This document shows positions 53,672 through 62,085 of a stretch of DNA of 64,000 nucleotides, piece by piece. Under the pieces are notes generated by a model, which saw only the letters and a list, made by a program, of their open reading frames with translations, was not told the origin of the DNA and ran no database searches. The number at the start of each line of letters is the position of its first letter. The first letter of the stretch is position 1. The translations under genes were made by a program, and so were the position numbers. Origin of the DNA: Maridesulfovibrio salexigens DSM 2638 (GTDB taxonomy: Bacteria; Desulfobacterota; Desulfovibrionia; Desulfovibrionales; Desulfovibrionaceae); the NCBI RefSeq assembly GCF_000023445.1, contig NC_012881.1:1183501-1247500 (forward strand). Reading direction: 5' to 3'.

Positions 53672-53695
53672 TAAGTGTAGGCAGTATAAAGTCAA
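53668..53695 (-). promoter_or_regulatory. promoter of the arsR-permease operon
   Basis: On the minus strand TTGACT (53695-53690) and TAATAT (53673-53668) are 16 bases apart. The -10 box shares bases with the operator palindrome. Confidence 0.65.
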
Positions 53696-53843
53696 GGAAA
53701 TTGATTTCTCTTTTTCCGATAAAGGAGTAAAATTGTATATCAATTGGAATATATAATTTGATTTTTTGAGGCGGTGGATTATTTAAGGTACTGGAATTAG
53801 AGATTAAGCAATTGAGAATATAGTAAAATTTTAAGGAACTGTT

Positions 53844-54155
53844 TTGGACGACTCATCACTTGGCAGAGTTTATGTAGATTCTGATTTATTTGATCTTGTT
53901 CCTGTGCTCATCGAGTCTCTCTCCGCAGAACTCAGTGAGATGGAGACAGGCATAGAGAAAAACGAATACTCCCTCGTCCGTGAGAAAGCTCATTCATCAA
54001 AGGGCGCAGCTCTCACATTCGGTTTTGCGGTTTATGCTGAAGAGCTGGAGAATCTCAGGAAATTTGTAATAGATCAGGACAACGCTCGCATCCGGCAAAG
54101 TATCGGTAGGCTGAAGATTCTTCTTGAAACTGCTGTTTTCGCACCTGCCGTGTAG
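53844..54155 (+). CDS. Hpt phosphotransfer-domain protein
   Basis: 103 residues. VYVDSDLFDLVPVLIESLSA is an Hpt first helix, and EKAHSSKGAALTFGFAVYAE contains the phosphorylated His with the usual following Lys-Gly. It would shuttle phosphate between a hybrid kinase and a response regulator. A hybrid kinase gene lies close by on the opposite strand and receivers are nearby, so it is a plausible partner. It starts with TTG 53844 after AAGGAACTGTT. Its last 101 bases overlap the convergent molybdenum-carrier-like gene. Confidence 0.8.
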   Translation: MDDSSLGRVYVDSDLFDLVPVLIESLSAELSEMETGIEKNEYSLVREKAHSSKGAALTFGFAVYAEELENLRKFVIDQDNARIRQSIGRLKILLETAVFAPAV

Positions 54156-54792
54156 TCAGAGCTATTTTAAGCAATTCCCGTGTCTTCCTGCCAATACCGG
54201 GAGCTCCGCTTTCCCGTGGTCCGGCAACATTCATTATTTTAATATTTCTCGCTGCTATCCATGCCCGAACTGTCTCTCCTGCATCAGGATTCTCCAGTGA
54301 TACAACTGCAACAGGTCTACTGTGTTTGCGGGCCAGTCTGATGGTCAGTGCGGTTCCTTTGGATTCCTGTTTTCCGGGAAAGATAAGAGTGCCGTCTGAA
54401 TCAAGCACGTTTTTTTCCGTTCTGATCCAATATTGCCAGCCTGAGGTTTCCTGCATGTTGTAACGTGAAGGAATAGGGCCGTCTTCGGCTTTGCGTCCTT
54501 TTGGACACCATCCACGGTGATGAATACCCAGTTCAATGGCAGCGTCCAAAGCTCCGCGATCTACCCCTGTCTGACCGCCGGAAATGATGGTGAATCCTTC
54601 TTTCAGCAGGGTTGAACCCTTTGCAAAGTAAGAACTGGCACTGTCGAATGCTGACCCGCATTTGGAACAGAATAGTGTGATATCTTCAGGAAATAGGCCC
54701 GCTTGCCTGTTGAATGTGGCAAGCGGACCTGTATAAGAGCATCTAGTGCAAGTGGCGTACTTTTTAGTTCCGTATTCAGCTGGTATTTCCAT
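54055..54792 (-). CDS. putative molybdenum-cofactor carrier protein with zinc ribbon
   Basis: 245 residues. The N-terminal about 60 residues hold a CxxC pair (YATCTRCSYTGPL) and a second pair (LFCSKCGSAFDS), a likely zinc ribbon. Then comes the LOG/DprA-like Rossmann domain of the Moco-carrier family: FTIISGGQTGVDRGALDAAI, GIHHRGWCPKGRKAEDGPIP, and LDSDGTLIFPG. Family members bind Moco or a nucleotide. The C-terminal 33 residues lie antisense to the Hpt gene. It follows the hybrid kinase stop by 13 bases, so it may belong to that operon, although a mechanistic link is not evident. The start at 54792 lacks an SD. Confidence 0.78.
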   Translation of the reverse strand: MEIPAEYGTKKYATCTRCSYTGPLATFNRQAGLFPEDITLFCSKCGSAFDSASSYFAKGSTLLKEGFTIISGGQTGVDRGALDAAIELGIHHRGWCPKGRKAEDGPIPSRYNMQETSGWQYWIRTEKNVLDSDGTLIFPGKQESKGTALTIRLARKHSRPVAVVSLENPDAGETVRAWIAARNIKIMNVAGPRESGAPGIGRKTRELLKIALTTRQVRKQQFQEESSAYRYFAGCERCPDLLQIS

Positions 54793-54805
54793 ATAAGGAT
54801 GAATA

Positions 54806-57304
54806 TCAATTTTCCGGTAAAATAACAATCTGTACGTCAGGGGTTTGTGAAAGGCGATCCAGATCAAGGCTGGTACTCAGTTCTGCAGTAATAAAGATAG
54901 TTCCCTTGAATCCGGATGATACCCGGGTCCACAAGTCTGCAGGGGGGCAGTAATTTATTTTGCCCGGACAGATCACCAGCAGGTTTTCCGTAGGCGTTTC
55001 GTTCTCTTTGCCCAGCACCATACATGGATCTGACATGATCAGGTCTTCTTGAAGCAATCCGTGAATGGTTTCCACCAATCGTTTTTCATCGATGGGTTTA
55101 ATGAGTGCCGCGTCTCCTCCTGCTTGCTGGCCTTCCGCCAGTGCACTGATGACGATCACGGGAATATGCCGTGTTGATGGATCCTGCCGCAAAGCTGTTA
55201 TGGCCTGTGCTCCGTCCATTACGGGCATTTTCAGGTCCATGGTAATCAACTGCGGCATGCGTTTTTTAGCTGTTTCCACGGCTTCCTGACCATTGGTAAC
55301 CGTTATGATCCGGTAGCCTTCCTCTTCTAGAACCTGCGATAGGAATTCATTCAGTGCCGGATCATCGTCAGCGACCATGATCAACGGACTGTCCATACTC
55401 CCAAGGTGTCCTTCTCTGAGAGGTGCTTTTGTAATGTGGGCAGGAATTTGTGTTTCTTCATCCGGTACACCAATGGCCAGAGTAAAGTGGAACGAGCTAC
55501 CTTCGCCGAGTTTACTATCCACCCAAATACGGCCCTTGTGGTGGTCAACAATCTGTTTGCAGATGGGCAATCCCAGTCCGGTTCCCTTGGGTTTACCGGT
55601 CAGGGTGTCGCCAGCCTGCTTGAATCTTTGAAAGATTTTCTTCTGGTCTTCAGGGGAAATACCGCTCCCTGTATCACTGACGCTGACCATTATTTCGTCA
55701 GCATGCGACCTTGCAGTACATGTGATGGAGCCGGAAGCAGTGAATTTTACTGCGTTTGATATGAGGTTGACCAGTACCTGCATTACTCTGTCGCGGTCTC
55801 CGTGAATGGTGGGGATGTTTTCTTCCACATCCACTACCATTTGCAGATCCTGCGGTTTCCATAAAGGAGTAGTCGTCTGCACAGATGTTTCGATAACTTC
55901 AGAAATATCAATGGGAACATTTTTCCAATCGATTTTGCCGGACTCCATTTTAGCGATGTCCAGAACATCATTGATCAGTTCGGTGAGTCGTTGGCCTTCT
56001 GAAACAATAATCCCGATATTATCCTTTACCTGATTAATAGCGCGTTCTGTCTTTTTGTCCGGTGCATTACAGACTGGAAATACCGATTTCTCCAGCTTTT
56101 TCTTAATGATTTTTGCAAAGCCCAGAATGGAAGTCATCGGGGTTCGCAGTTCATGGGACACAGTGGAAATGAAGTCGGTCTTTAAATTGTCGACTTCCTT
56201 TTCATAAGTGATGTCTCGGACAAGGATTACTGCGCCAAGGCAGATATTGGGAGTGTCCCCCTCGTCCATTTTATGGATCGGGGTTGCTACTGCTTTCCCT
56301 GTTTTGCGTCCGGTAAGTTCTATTTCAGAGGAATAGACTTCATGCTCGCAGCCTTTTACCAGTTCGAAAAGAGCTGTCATTTCTTCAGGAAAAAAAGTCC
56401 TGATGTCTTTACCCCGGAGTTCATTCTCCGTTACTCCGAAAAGTTCTCCAAGGGCGGGGTTGGTCACGGATATTTTGCCGTTAATGTCTACAACCAGCAG
56501 ACCGTCCGCAAGGTTGTCCATGATGACTTCCATATAAGTCAGGGTGTCCTGCAACTCACTTGTTGCGTTGCCTACAGCCCGTTCAAGTCCGGAAATAAGG
56601 GTTGTCAGTTCTTCAGCCATGTTTTTCATGGTTCCGGCAAGCAGCCCTATTTCATCTTTGGAAGTGATTTCAATTTCCGCAGTAAAGTCATGTGCCGAGA
56701 GCTTTTTAGCGTATTCAGTCAGCTGGTTGAGCGGTTCCGAGATGCGTTTAACCATCATGTATAAGATAAACACACTTCCCCAGAAGATGAAAAACATGAC
56801 TACCTGCAGTTTTGCAATGGCTGCCCAGACATATTTATTGATAATGCTTTTATCCATTCCGACATGAACATATCCAGCCATTCCGGCAAGGATGGGTTTT
56901 GTTATGTCTATTACTTCACCCCGTCCTGCAACTTTCAATTCACGGATGGATATTGAATTGGGATGAATACTTGTTTTGCTGAGGATTTCAGGAACTTCAG
57001 GCACAAAGGTGTGCGAAACAATATCTCCATTTGAATCCTGCACATAAACATACGCGGCTCCATCACTGTCCTTGAATTGATCTATCATTGACTGAATGGT
57101 GGAGGCATCCCTGTTAAGCAGAATTTCAACACTGGAGCTGGCTATGCTGCTGGCAATGGCTTTGCCCTTGCTTACATATTCATCAACCATGTGATTGTGC
57201 AGAGTCAGGGCAGAGACAAGGGACATGGAAGTGGAAATAACCCCGAAGAGAATGAAGTTCAGGAGTAGGGTCTTCTGGAATATTTTGGACATTCTCATTT
57301 TCAT
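54806..57304 (-). CDS. hybrid sensor histidine kinase coupled to a binding protein
   Basis: 832 residues. Membrane helix (about 9-30), periplasmic domain (about 35-165, with VYVQDSNGDIVSHTFV), second helix (VVMFFIFWGSVFILYMMVKR), HAMP, PAS (LADGLLVVDINGKISVTNPA), HisKA with DFISTVSHELRTPMTS (His about 384), and ATPase with DTGSGISPEDQKKIF and GTGLGLPICKQIV. A receiver then follows, with ITMDLKMPVMDGAQAI (Asp about 689) and LIKPIDEKRLVETI. The last 80 residues form an extra domain of unknown type. ATG 57304 overlaps the stop of the binding-protein gene (ATGA), so the two proteins are made together and the binding protein probably presents its ligand to this kinase. It is paralogous to the kinase at 63288. 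Confidence 0.9.
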   Translation of the reverse strand: MKMRMSKIFQKTLLLNFILFGVISTSMSLVSALTLHNHMVDEYVSKGKAIASSIASSSVEILLNRDASTIQSMIDQFKDSDGAAYVYVQDSNGDIVSHTFVPEVPEILSKTSIHPNSISIRELKVAGRGEVIDITKPILAGMAGYVHVGMDKSIINKYVWAAIAKLQVVMFFIFWGSVFILYMMVKRISEPLNQLTEYAKKLSAHDFTAEIEITSKDEIGLLAGTMKNMAEELTTLISGLERAVGNATSELQDTLTYMEVIMDNLADGLLVVDINGKISVTNPALGELFGVTENELRGKDIRTFFPEEMTALFELVKGCEHEVYSSEIELTGRKTGKAVATPIHKMDEGDTPNICLGAVILVRDITYEKEVDNLKTDFISTVSHELRTPMTSILGFAKIIKKKLEKSVFPVCNAPDKKTERAINQVKDNIGIIVSEGQRLTELINDVLDIAKMESGKIDWKNVPIDISEVIETSVQTTTPLWKPQDLQMVVDVEENIPTIHGDRDRVMQVLVNLISNAVKFTASGSITCTARSHADEIMVSVSDTGSGISPEDQKKIFQRFKQAGDTLTGKPKGTGLGLPICKQIVDHHKGRIWVDSKLGEGSSFHFTLAIGVPDEETQIPAHITKAPLREGHLGSMDSPLIMVADDDPALNEFLSQVLEEEGYRIITVTNGQEAVETAKKRMPQLITMDLKMPVMDGAQAITALRQDPSTRHIPVIVISALAEGQQAGGDAALIKPIDEKRLVETIHGLLQEDLIMSDPCMVLGKENETPTENLLVICPGKINYCPPADLWTRVSSGFKGTIFITAELSTSLDLDRLSQTPDVQIVILPEN

Positions 57305-58539
57305 TTGTTCCACCTCATCCAGTTTTTAAGGGGTACGAATTTTCCGTCGGAAACGGTCGTGTAGTATACTTCGTCAAGTCCTTGATGCTTTCCGCGTCCA
57401 AAATTAATATCCGTACCTATCCCGATATCCAGATTACGGATGGACAGGGTTGCTGAATAAATGTTGCCTTCATATTGAGGCATGGAAACTTTTTCTAATA
57501 TTTTAGCCATGACCTTGGCGTTCAGGAATCCTTCAAAGCTAATAAAGCTGAACTCAAGAGGTGTGTAGTCCTTGCCGAAACCTTCCGGAGGCGGAGGATT
57601 CTTAGCCATTGCTTCGCGGTATTCACGGACAGCGGGAAGGCTTGTGTCTTCATAGCTTGGGACAGTCTGCGAGTTTACAAGGTCGCGGGTATAATCTTTG
57701 CCTGAGCTGCGACTAAGATCATCAAGCAGTTCCAGCATATTTTCGCTTCCTACAAAAGAAAGGTTGCAGATAGGAACATCTATCCCGGCATCTCGCGCAT
57801 CACGCACAAATGCTGCGCACGCCTCATAAGCCCCGACAGAAATTATTGCATCTGGATTGCCTTTTTTGATTATTTCAACCTGTTCCTGCATGGAGTCATT
57901 GAAAGAAGCACCTCGTCTGTATGTAGTTTCAGCAACTATATCCAAATCTTTTTCTTTAAGTGCTTTTCTAATGCCGTCCCATCCGCTTCTTCCATATGCA
58001 TCAGCCTGATAAAACACAGCTATGCGATGACGTCCTATCATATAGAGGTTGTGGACTAATCCCCATGTTTCCTGCCTGTATGAAGCCCGCAGGTTGAAAA
58101 CATATTCTTCGTAAGGAAACTCTCTTTGTGGCTGCGCCCCGGTGAAAGGAAAGAAAAGGAACTCCGGTTCTTGAGAATTGAAGTGCTTTATGACCGGAAG
58201 TACCCGGGTAACAGTTGGAGTACCAACGTAATTGAAAAGTGCGGTGACTTTGTCCTTTTCCACCAGTTTGATGGTGTTACGGATTGCAGGTTCCGGGTTA
58301 TAGCCGTCATCCAAAAATTTGATGACGACCTTGTGTCCGTTTATTCCACCCTGAGCATTGATGTGGTTGAAATAGGCTGTTGATCCCCGGTAAAGTTCGA
58401 TTCCCAATCCCTTACTCGGTCCGGTAAAGGCGGCGGACATTCCAAGCAGGAAGGTGTTGTGTTTGCCTGCGGAGGCTGGAGAGCTGAGCAATACGAAAGT
58501 CAGCAGGAGCAGTGCTAGCGTGGATAAGGCTTTGTGCAT
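57301..58539 (-). CDS. periplasmic Leu/Ile/Val-type binding protein, kinase-coupled
   Basis: 412 residues. A signal peptide (LSTLALLLLTFVLLSSPASA) precedes a type I periplasmic-binding fold: FLLGMSAAFTGPSKGLGIEL, YFNHINAQGGINGHKVVIKF, DDGYNPEPAI, ALFNYVGTPTVTRVLPVI, IAVFYQADAYGRSGWDGIRK. It resembles LivJ/UrtA-type receptors, yet no ABC permease or ATPase gene is near. Overlap with the hybrid kinase gene points to a sensory rather than a transport role. It shares GTPT..VLP and FYQ-D-A-G motifs with the protein at 62086. It lies 62 bases after the HD-GYP gene on the same strand. Confidence 0.9.
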   Translation of the reverse strand: MHKALSTLALLLLTFVLLSSPASAGKHNTFLLGMSAAFTGPSKGLGIELYRGSTAYFNHINAQGGINGHKVVIKFLDDGYNPEPAIRNTIKLVEKDKVTALFNYVGTPTVTRVLPVIKHFNSQEPEFLFFPFTGAQPQREFPYEEYVFNLRASYRQETWGLVHNLYMIGRHRIAVFYQADAYGRSGWDGIRKALKEKDLDIVAETTYRRGASFNDSMQEQVEIIKKGNPDAIISVGAYEACAAFVRDARDAGIDVPICNLSFVGSENMLELLDDLSRSSGKDYTRDLVNSQTVPSYEDTSLPAVREYREAMAKNPPPPEGFGKDYTPLEFSFISFEGFLNAKVMAKILEKVSMPQYEGNIYSATLSIRNLDIGIGTDINFGRGKHQGLDEVYYTTVSDGKFVPLKNWMRWNK

Positions 58540-58601
58540 ACCGGAAACCCCGGGGGTTTTACAGCCGTACCCTCATAAAAAGATAACTCGAAGGTCCGGC
58601 A

Positions 58602-60368
58602 TTAGTTCATGTTGCTACGAGGTGTTTTGCAAAACCTCGTTGATACCGGACGGTCGAGATTAATCGATTCCGCTCCGGTTTCAATATCAGAAATTTTGGC
58701 GATGAACAGATCCACCAGATTCTGGTCCAGCTTTCCTTCCGCTGCTTCCAGTGCAAGAATTTTCAAGGCTCTTTCTTTGGGAGTGGCAGGTTTGTAGTGC
58801 CGTTCCTGAGTAATGGCATCATAAATATCTACAATTGCGAGAATTCTGCTCTGGATGAGGATGTCTTCAGCGAAAAGGCCTTCCGGGTAGCCTGATCCGT
58901 CAAGCCTCTCATGGTGCTGACCGATTATGGTCAGTAATTGAGAAAGGTCATCCTGAAAGGGGATATGTTCAAGAATGCGTTTGCTTTCTGCCGGGTGGCG
59001 TTCAATTTCCATACGCTCTTCTGCGGTAAGGTTGCCGCGGCGTACGGTCAAACATTTCCTCTCATCGGGCTGGAGCATGTGAATTGTAGAGCCGTTAACC
59101 TTGAATTTTACAGTGCTGATGCTGTCAACAAAGTCAAGATCCTCCTGAGCTGGGCTCAAGGATTGGTTGATTTGTTTGATGCGCTTATAGTCGTCTTCCC
59201 ATTCATGCATGTGATGAATCCCGAAGAGTTTCAAGCGCATGCCGATTACGTCTACCATGGATTTCGGCAGACGTGTTTTCTTGGTCAGCACTTCTTCTTT
59301 GATACCGATTTTTCCAATATCGTGAAGGATGCCGGAATAGAAGATCTCCCGGAGGTGTTCATCTGAAAAATTAATGTAAGCGAATTTCGCGTTGTCGTTC
59401 GAGATCTGTCGGGCAAAGGAAACCGCAAGATGGGCTACGCGTTCGGAATGCCCAGCAGTAAAGGGGTCCCGCGCATCAATTGCTTCGGCCAGAGCTTTGA
59501 GCAGCGCATCCATGAGGACCCGGATGGATTCAAAGTTGTATGCGTTGCTGATGGAAATTCCGGCTACTGAGGAAAGTGTCGCCACATGCTTAAGATGAGC
59601 GGCGTTGAAAGCGTTTGGAGCGCATGAGGTCAGTACCAGTACTCCCTCGCAGACATTGGGAGAGGGGATAGGCATGATCAGCATGGATCGGATATTGGAG
59701 GACAGTTTCTCCCGGCAACGTGTGTCTTTGCTGACATCGTTGATAATTTCTCCGCGCAGGCTGGAGATGATGTCTTTAAATAATGAGCATTCAACTAGTT
59801 GTTGGGATTGGTCCACTGAAAAATTACCGAAGCTGTCAAAAACTGTGAAACCATCTTCTTCGGGCAGATAGACAGCGCCCATTTCCGCAGGCAGTGCTGA
59901 AGTCTTGCACTCGTTGGTCAGGGCGGTAATGACATCTTTCAGGCGCAGGGAATTGTTCAGTTCCACAATAGAACGGTGCAGCAGAGCCAGTTCCCTGTAT
60001 TTGGATAGTGTTTCCTCTCCGATCAATCTTCGAGCGGTTTCGGATTCAATGTAGTTTGCTATGGCGAAAGATGTGAATTCCAGAACGGATTTGATGTGTT
60101 GCAGTTCCGGTTCGGAAAGATTGTCACGGTTTTGTATGAATGCTCCGAGACAAAGATTGTCTCCGGCTGGGTTCTTGACCGGGCTGAGAATTGTTTCTTC
60201 AAAAGAATGACGGACAGGCTCAGCGCAAAAAATAGGAGTTCCATCAATATAAACACAGAGCACCGACCCTTCAGGAAGAAGCGGAAGTGCCTTTTTCAAG
60301 AACGATTTCAGCTTTTTGGGCTTGATGATTTTTTTTAGCCGTATTTCCGGATTCAGTCCTGCATTCAT
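58602..60368 (-). CDS. GAF-HD-GYP protein (cyclic-di-GMP phosphodiesterase type)
   Basis: About 588 residues. The N-terminal region is unassigned (about 1-140). A GAF-like domain follows (about 150-280, LLHRSIVELNNSLRLKDVIT; EMGAVYLPEEDGFTVFDSFG), then HD-GYP. That domain shows DPFTAGHSERVAHLAV, FYSGILHDIGKIGIKEEVL (HD near 348), ERHPAESKRIL, IGQHHERLDGSGYPEGL (HHE and GYP near 490), and ILAIVDIYDAIT. Metal ligands appear intact, so it should hydrolyse cyclic-di-GMP. About 85 extra residues lie between the HD and HPAES segments. The response-regulator gene ends ten bases upstream. Start uncertain (TTG 60389 or ATG 60368). Confidence 0.9.
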   Translation of the reverse strand: MNAGLNPEIRLKKIIKPKKLKSFLKKALPLLPEGSVLCVYIDGTPIFCAEPVRHSFEETILSPVKNPAGDNLCLGAFIQNRDNLSEPELQHIKSVLEFTSFAIANYIESETARRLIGEETLSKYRELALLHRSIVELNNSLRLKDVITALTNECKTSALPAEMGAVYLPEEDGFTVFDSFGNFSVDQSQQLVECSLFKDIISSLRGEIINDVSKDTRCREKLSSNIRSMLIMPIPSPNVCEGVLVLTSCAPNAFNAAHLKHVATLSSVAGISISNAYNFESIRVLMDALLKALAEAIDARDPFTAGHSERVAHLAVSFARQISNDNAKFAYINFSDEHLREIFYSGILHDIGKIGIKEEVLTKKTRLPKSMVDVIGMRLKLFGIHHMHEWEDDYKRIKQINQSLSPAQEDLDFVDSISTVKFKVNGSTIHMLQPDERKCLTVRRGNLTAEERMEIERHPAESKRILEHIPFQDDLSQLLTIIGQHHERLDGSGYPEGLFAEDILIQSRILAIVDIYDAITQERHYKPATPKERALKILALEAAEGKLDQNLVDLFIAKISDIETGAESINLDRPVSTRFCKTPRSNMN

Positions 60369-60378
60369 AGTGGTGTAA

Positions 60379-60765
60379 TCAGTCCTCAATGTTCAGGATG
60401 GATTTTGCTACCTCTAAAATTTCGTCCGGGTCGAAAGGTTTGGTCATATAGCGTTCCGCACCGAGTTCAAGCCCGTGCTTACGGTCTGCCTCCTGACCTT
60501 TAGCTGTCAGTAGAATAATTTTAACAGTCGAAAGAGCCGGATCTTCACGTACTGCCTGACACACTTCGTAGCCGTTCATGTAAGGCATCATGATATCCAG
60601 AAAAACCAGTTCCGGGCACTCTTCACGGATACAGTCCAGACCTTCCTCTCCGTTTTCTGCGGTCAGAAGCTCTACCCCGTGATCATCTTCCAGTTCTTCC
60701 AAAGTCTGTTCAAGAAGCATCCTGATGTGGACTTCATCGTCCACAACTAGAATCTTTCCGGCCAT
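60379..60765 (-). CDS. single-domain response regulator upstream of HD-GYP
   Basis: 128 residues, receiver only. KILVVDDEVHIRMLLEQTLE, ELVFLDIMMPYMNGYEV with the phospho-Asp (about residue 56), KIILLTAKGQEADR with the Thr, and ERYMTKPFDPDEILEVAK with the Lys-Pro. All key residues are present. It is the first gene of a five-gene minus-strand series: receiver, HD-GYP, binding protein, hybrid kinase, Moco-carrier-like. Its place before the HD-GYP gene suggests that it regulates that enzyme, as receiver-HD-GYP proteins do when fused. GAGGGGGGACTC precedes the start. Confidence 0.88.
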   Translation of the reverse strand: MAGKILVVDDEVHIRMLLEQTLEELEDDHGVELLTAENGEEGLDCIREECPELVFLDIMMPYMNGYEVCQAVREDPALSTVKIILLTAKGQEADRKHGLELGAERYMTKPFDPDEILEVAKSILNIED

Positions 60766-61014
60766 GAGTCCCCCCTCTTTGTTGCCAAATTGTGATCATA
60801 TTTACATATTGTATTCAAAGTCGGCAAGGGTTAGGTTCGTGAAAATGGAAATTAATTTATTAATTGTGAATGCAGTGTGTAATGTATGTAAAAGTAAGGA
60901 AATACTCACTGGATGCAGTAGTGACGTTTAGCCGGAAATAATATATTCTGAAATATGTCAGCCTGTTCTTGTTTGGGGCTTGCATAAATTTCTATCAATA
61001 GCATAATTAGTTGT

Positions 61015-62082
61015 ATGATACAGTCCAAAGTCGATTCTAGATTTCTGGGAACTATTCAGGATACGTTCCACGGTTTGCCGCCCATGCCGGAGCCGGTAAA
61101 GAATTTTTTTATGTTTCTTGCTGCAGGTTTCTTGCTGCTTTTGATAGGTTATTGGCTTAAAAGGTACGGCGCTAAAAAATTTCTTTTTGATTTGTTGAAA
61201 AAAACACCTTTGGGTCTTCATGTGGAAGACAAAGACCAAGAAGGTCGAAGCGGGGGAGCGGCTGGAAATCTAAGCCGTAGTGGAGAACCCTGGAAGGTTA
61301 CAAGTGATCGGGATATTCTTGATAAGCTGGTTATGAGTCAGATGCAGGTGGATGTTCTTGTCGAGCGTTCCGGCCAGCGTTCTCTGGCTGCAGTTGTAAA
61401 TGCGGCCGGTGTGGAAAAGCTTGATGTTGTGGTTACTTTTAAGGATCTGGTCAGCGATGATCTTCTTGTGCCCGGAACTCAGGTAAAGTGCATATTCCCT
61501 GAAATGATACGGGATAAGAAAAAAGTAAATGCGTTTGTCGGGGTGATTACAAGCAAGTCCGAGAACAAGGGCATGGTCATAACTCGCCAATCTTCATTTG
61601 GTTTTATCAAACGCAGGGTCTTTGCGCGGCGTAAAGTTGCGGATCAGCGCTACATTAAAATCAAAATCTGGCGTCTTGAAGCCGAGGATTATGATGTAGA
61701 TTTTATTTTGGATAATATTGAGTCGGATGTACTTATTGATAACCGTAAATTTCACACTCCTAATCCCGCAGTGCCGCAAGTTCTGGATATTTCAAAGGGC
61801 GGTATCGCTTTGACCGCTATTTTCAGGCAGGGCGGGAATGTTATCGCTCGCACTGACAAGGTCCTTTTATGTATGTTGATTTATCAGCCGGCGCGTAAAA
61901 CTTTTCAACCTCATTTGATCTACGCAGAGGCCCGGGCTGCACGTCCTATGGGGCGTGGGATGACTAGACTTAGTTTTCAGTTCTTGCGCAGTTTGGCTAT
62001 CCCTCCCCGCAAACGCAGTACCCTGTTTAAAGGACAAGCTGTTATGGCTATGAGTCTTGCCCACCCAGAAAGGGAAAATTAG
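61015..62082 (+). CDS. membrane-anchored PilZ-domain protein
   Basis: 355 residues. One membrane helix near the N-terminus (FFMFLAAGFLLLLIGYWLKR, about 31-50), a middle domain (about 85-195; LDKLVMSQMQVDVLVERSGQ), then a PilZ domain. There RRVFARRKVADQRYIKIKIW supplies the RxxxR and LDISKGGIALTAI the DxSxxG, so cyclic-di-GMP binding is expected. It is divergent from the receiver/HD-GYP operon and only three bases before the second binding-protein gene, so it belongs to that sensor operon and could report cyclic-di-GMP at the membrane. No clear SD. Confidence 0.85.
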   Translation: MIQSKVDSRFLGTIQDTFHGLPPMPEPVKNFFMFLAAGFLLLLIGYWLKRYGAKKFLFDLLKKTPLGLHVEDKDQEGRSGGAAGNLSRSGEPWKVTSDRDILDKLVMSQMQVDVLVERSGQRSLAAVVNAAGVEKLDVVVTFKDLVSDDLLVPGTQVKCIFPEMIRDKKKVNAFVGVITSKSENKGMVITRQSSFGFIKRRVFARRKVADQRYIKIKIWRLEAEDYDVDFILDNIESDVLIDNRKFHTPNPAVPQVLDISKGGIALTAIFRQGGNVIARTDKVLLCMLIYQPARKTFQPHLIYAEARAARPMGRGMTRLSFQFLRSLAIPPRKRSTLFKGQAVMAMSLAHPEREN

Positions 62083-62085
62083 TTT

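Noticed and set aside
58618-58640. CGAGGT..ACCTCG hairpin at the end of the HD-GYP gene as a terminator
   Set aside because: It lies inside the last codons and lacks a T-tract. The next gene follows in the same direction, so it may be only a local fold.
60845-60931. Short frame with a CxxC pair in the divergent spacer before the PilZ gene
   Set aside because: No SD before its ATG, and nothing in the translation suggests selection.
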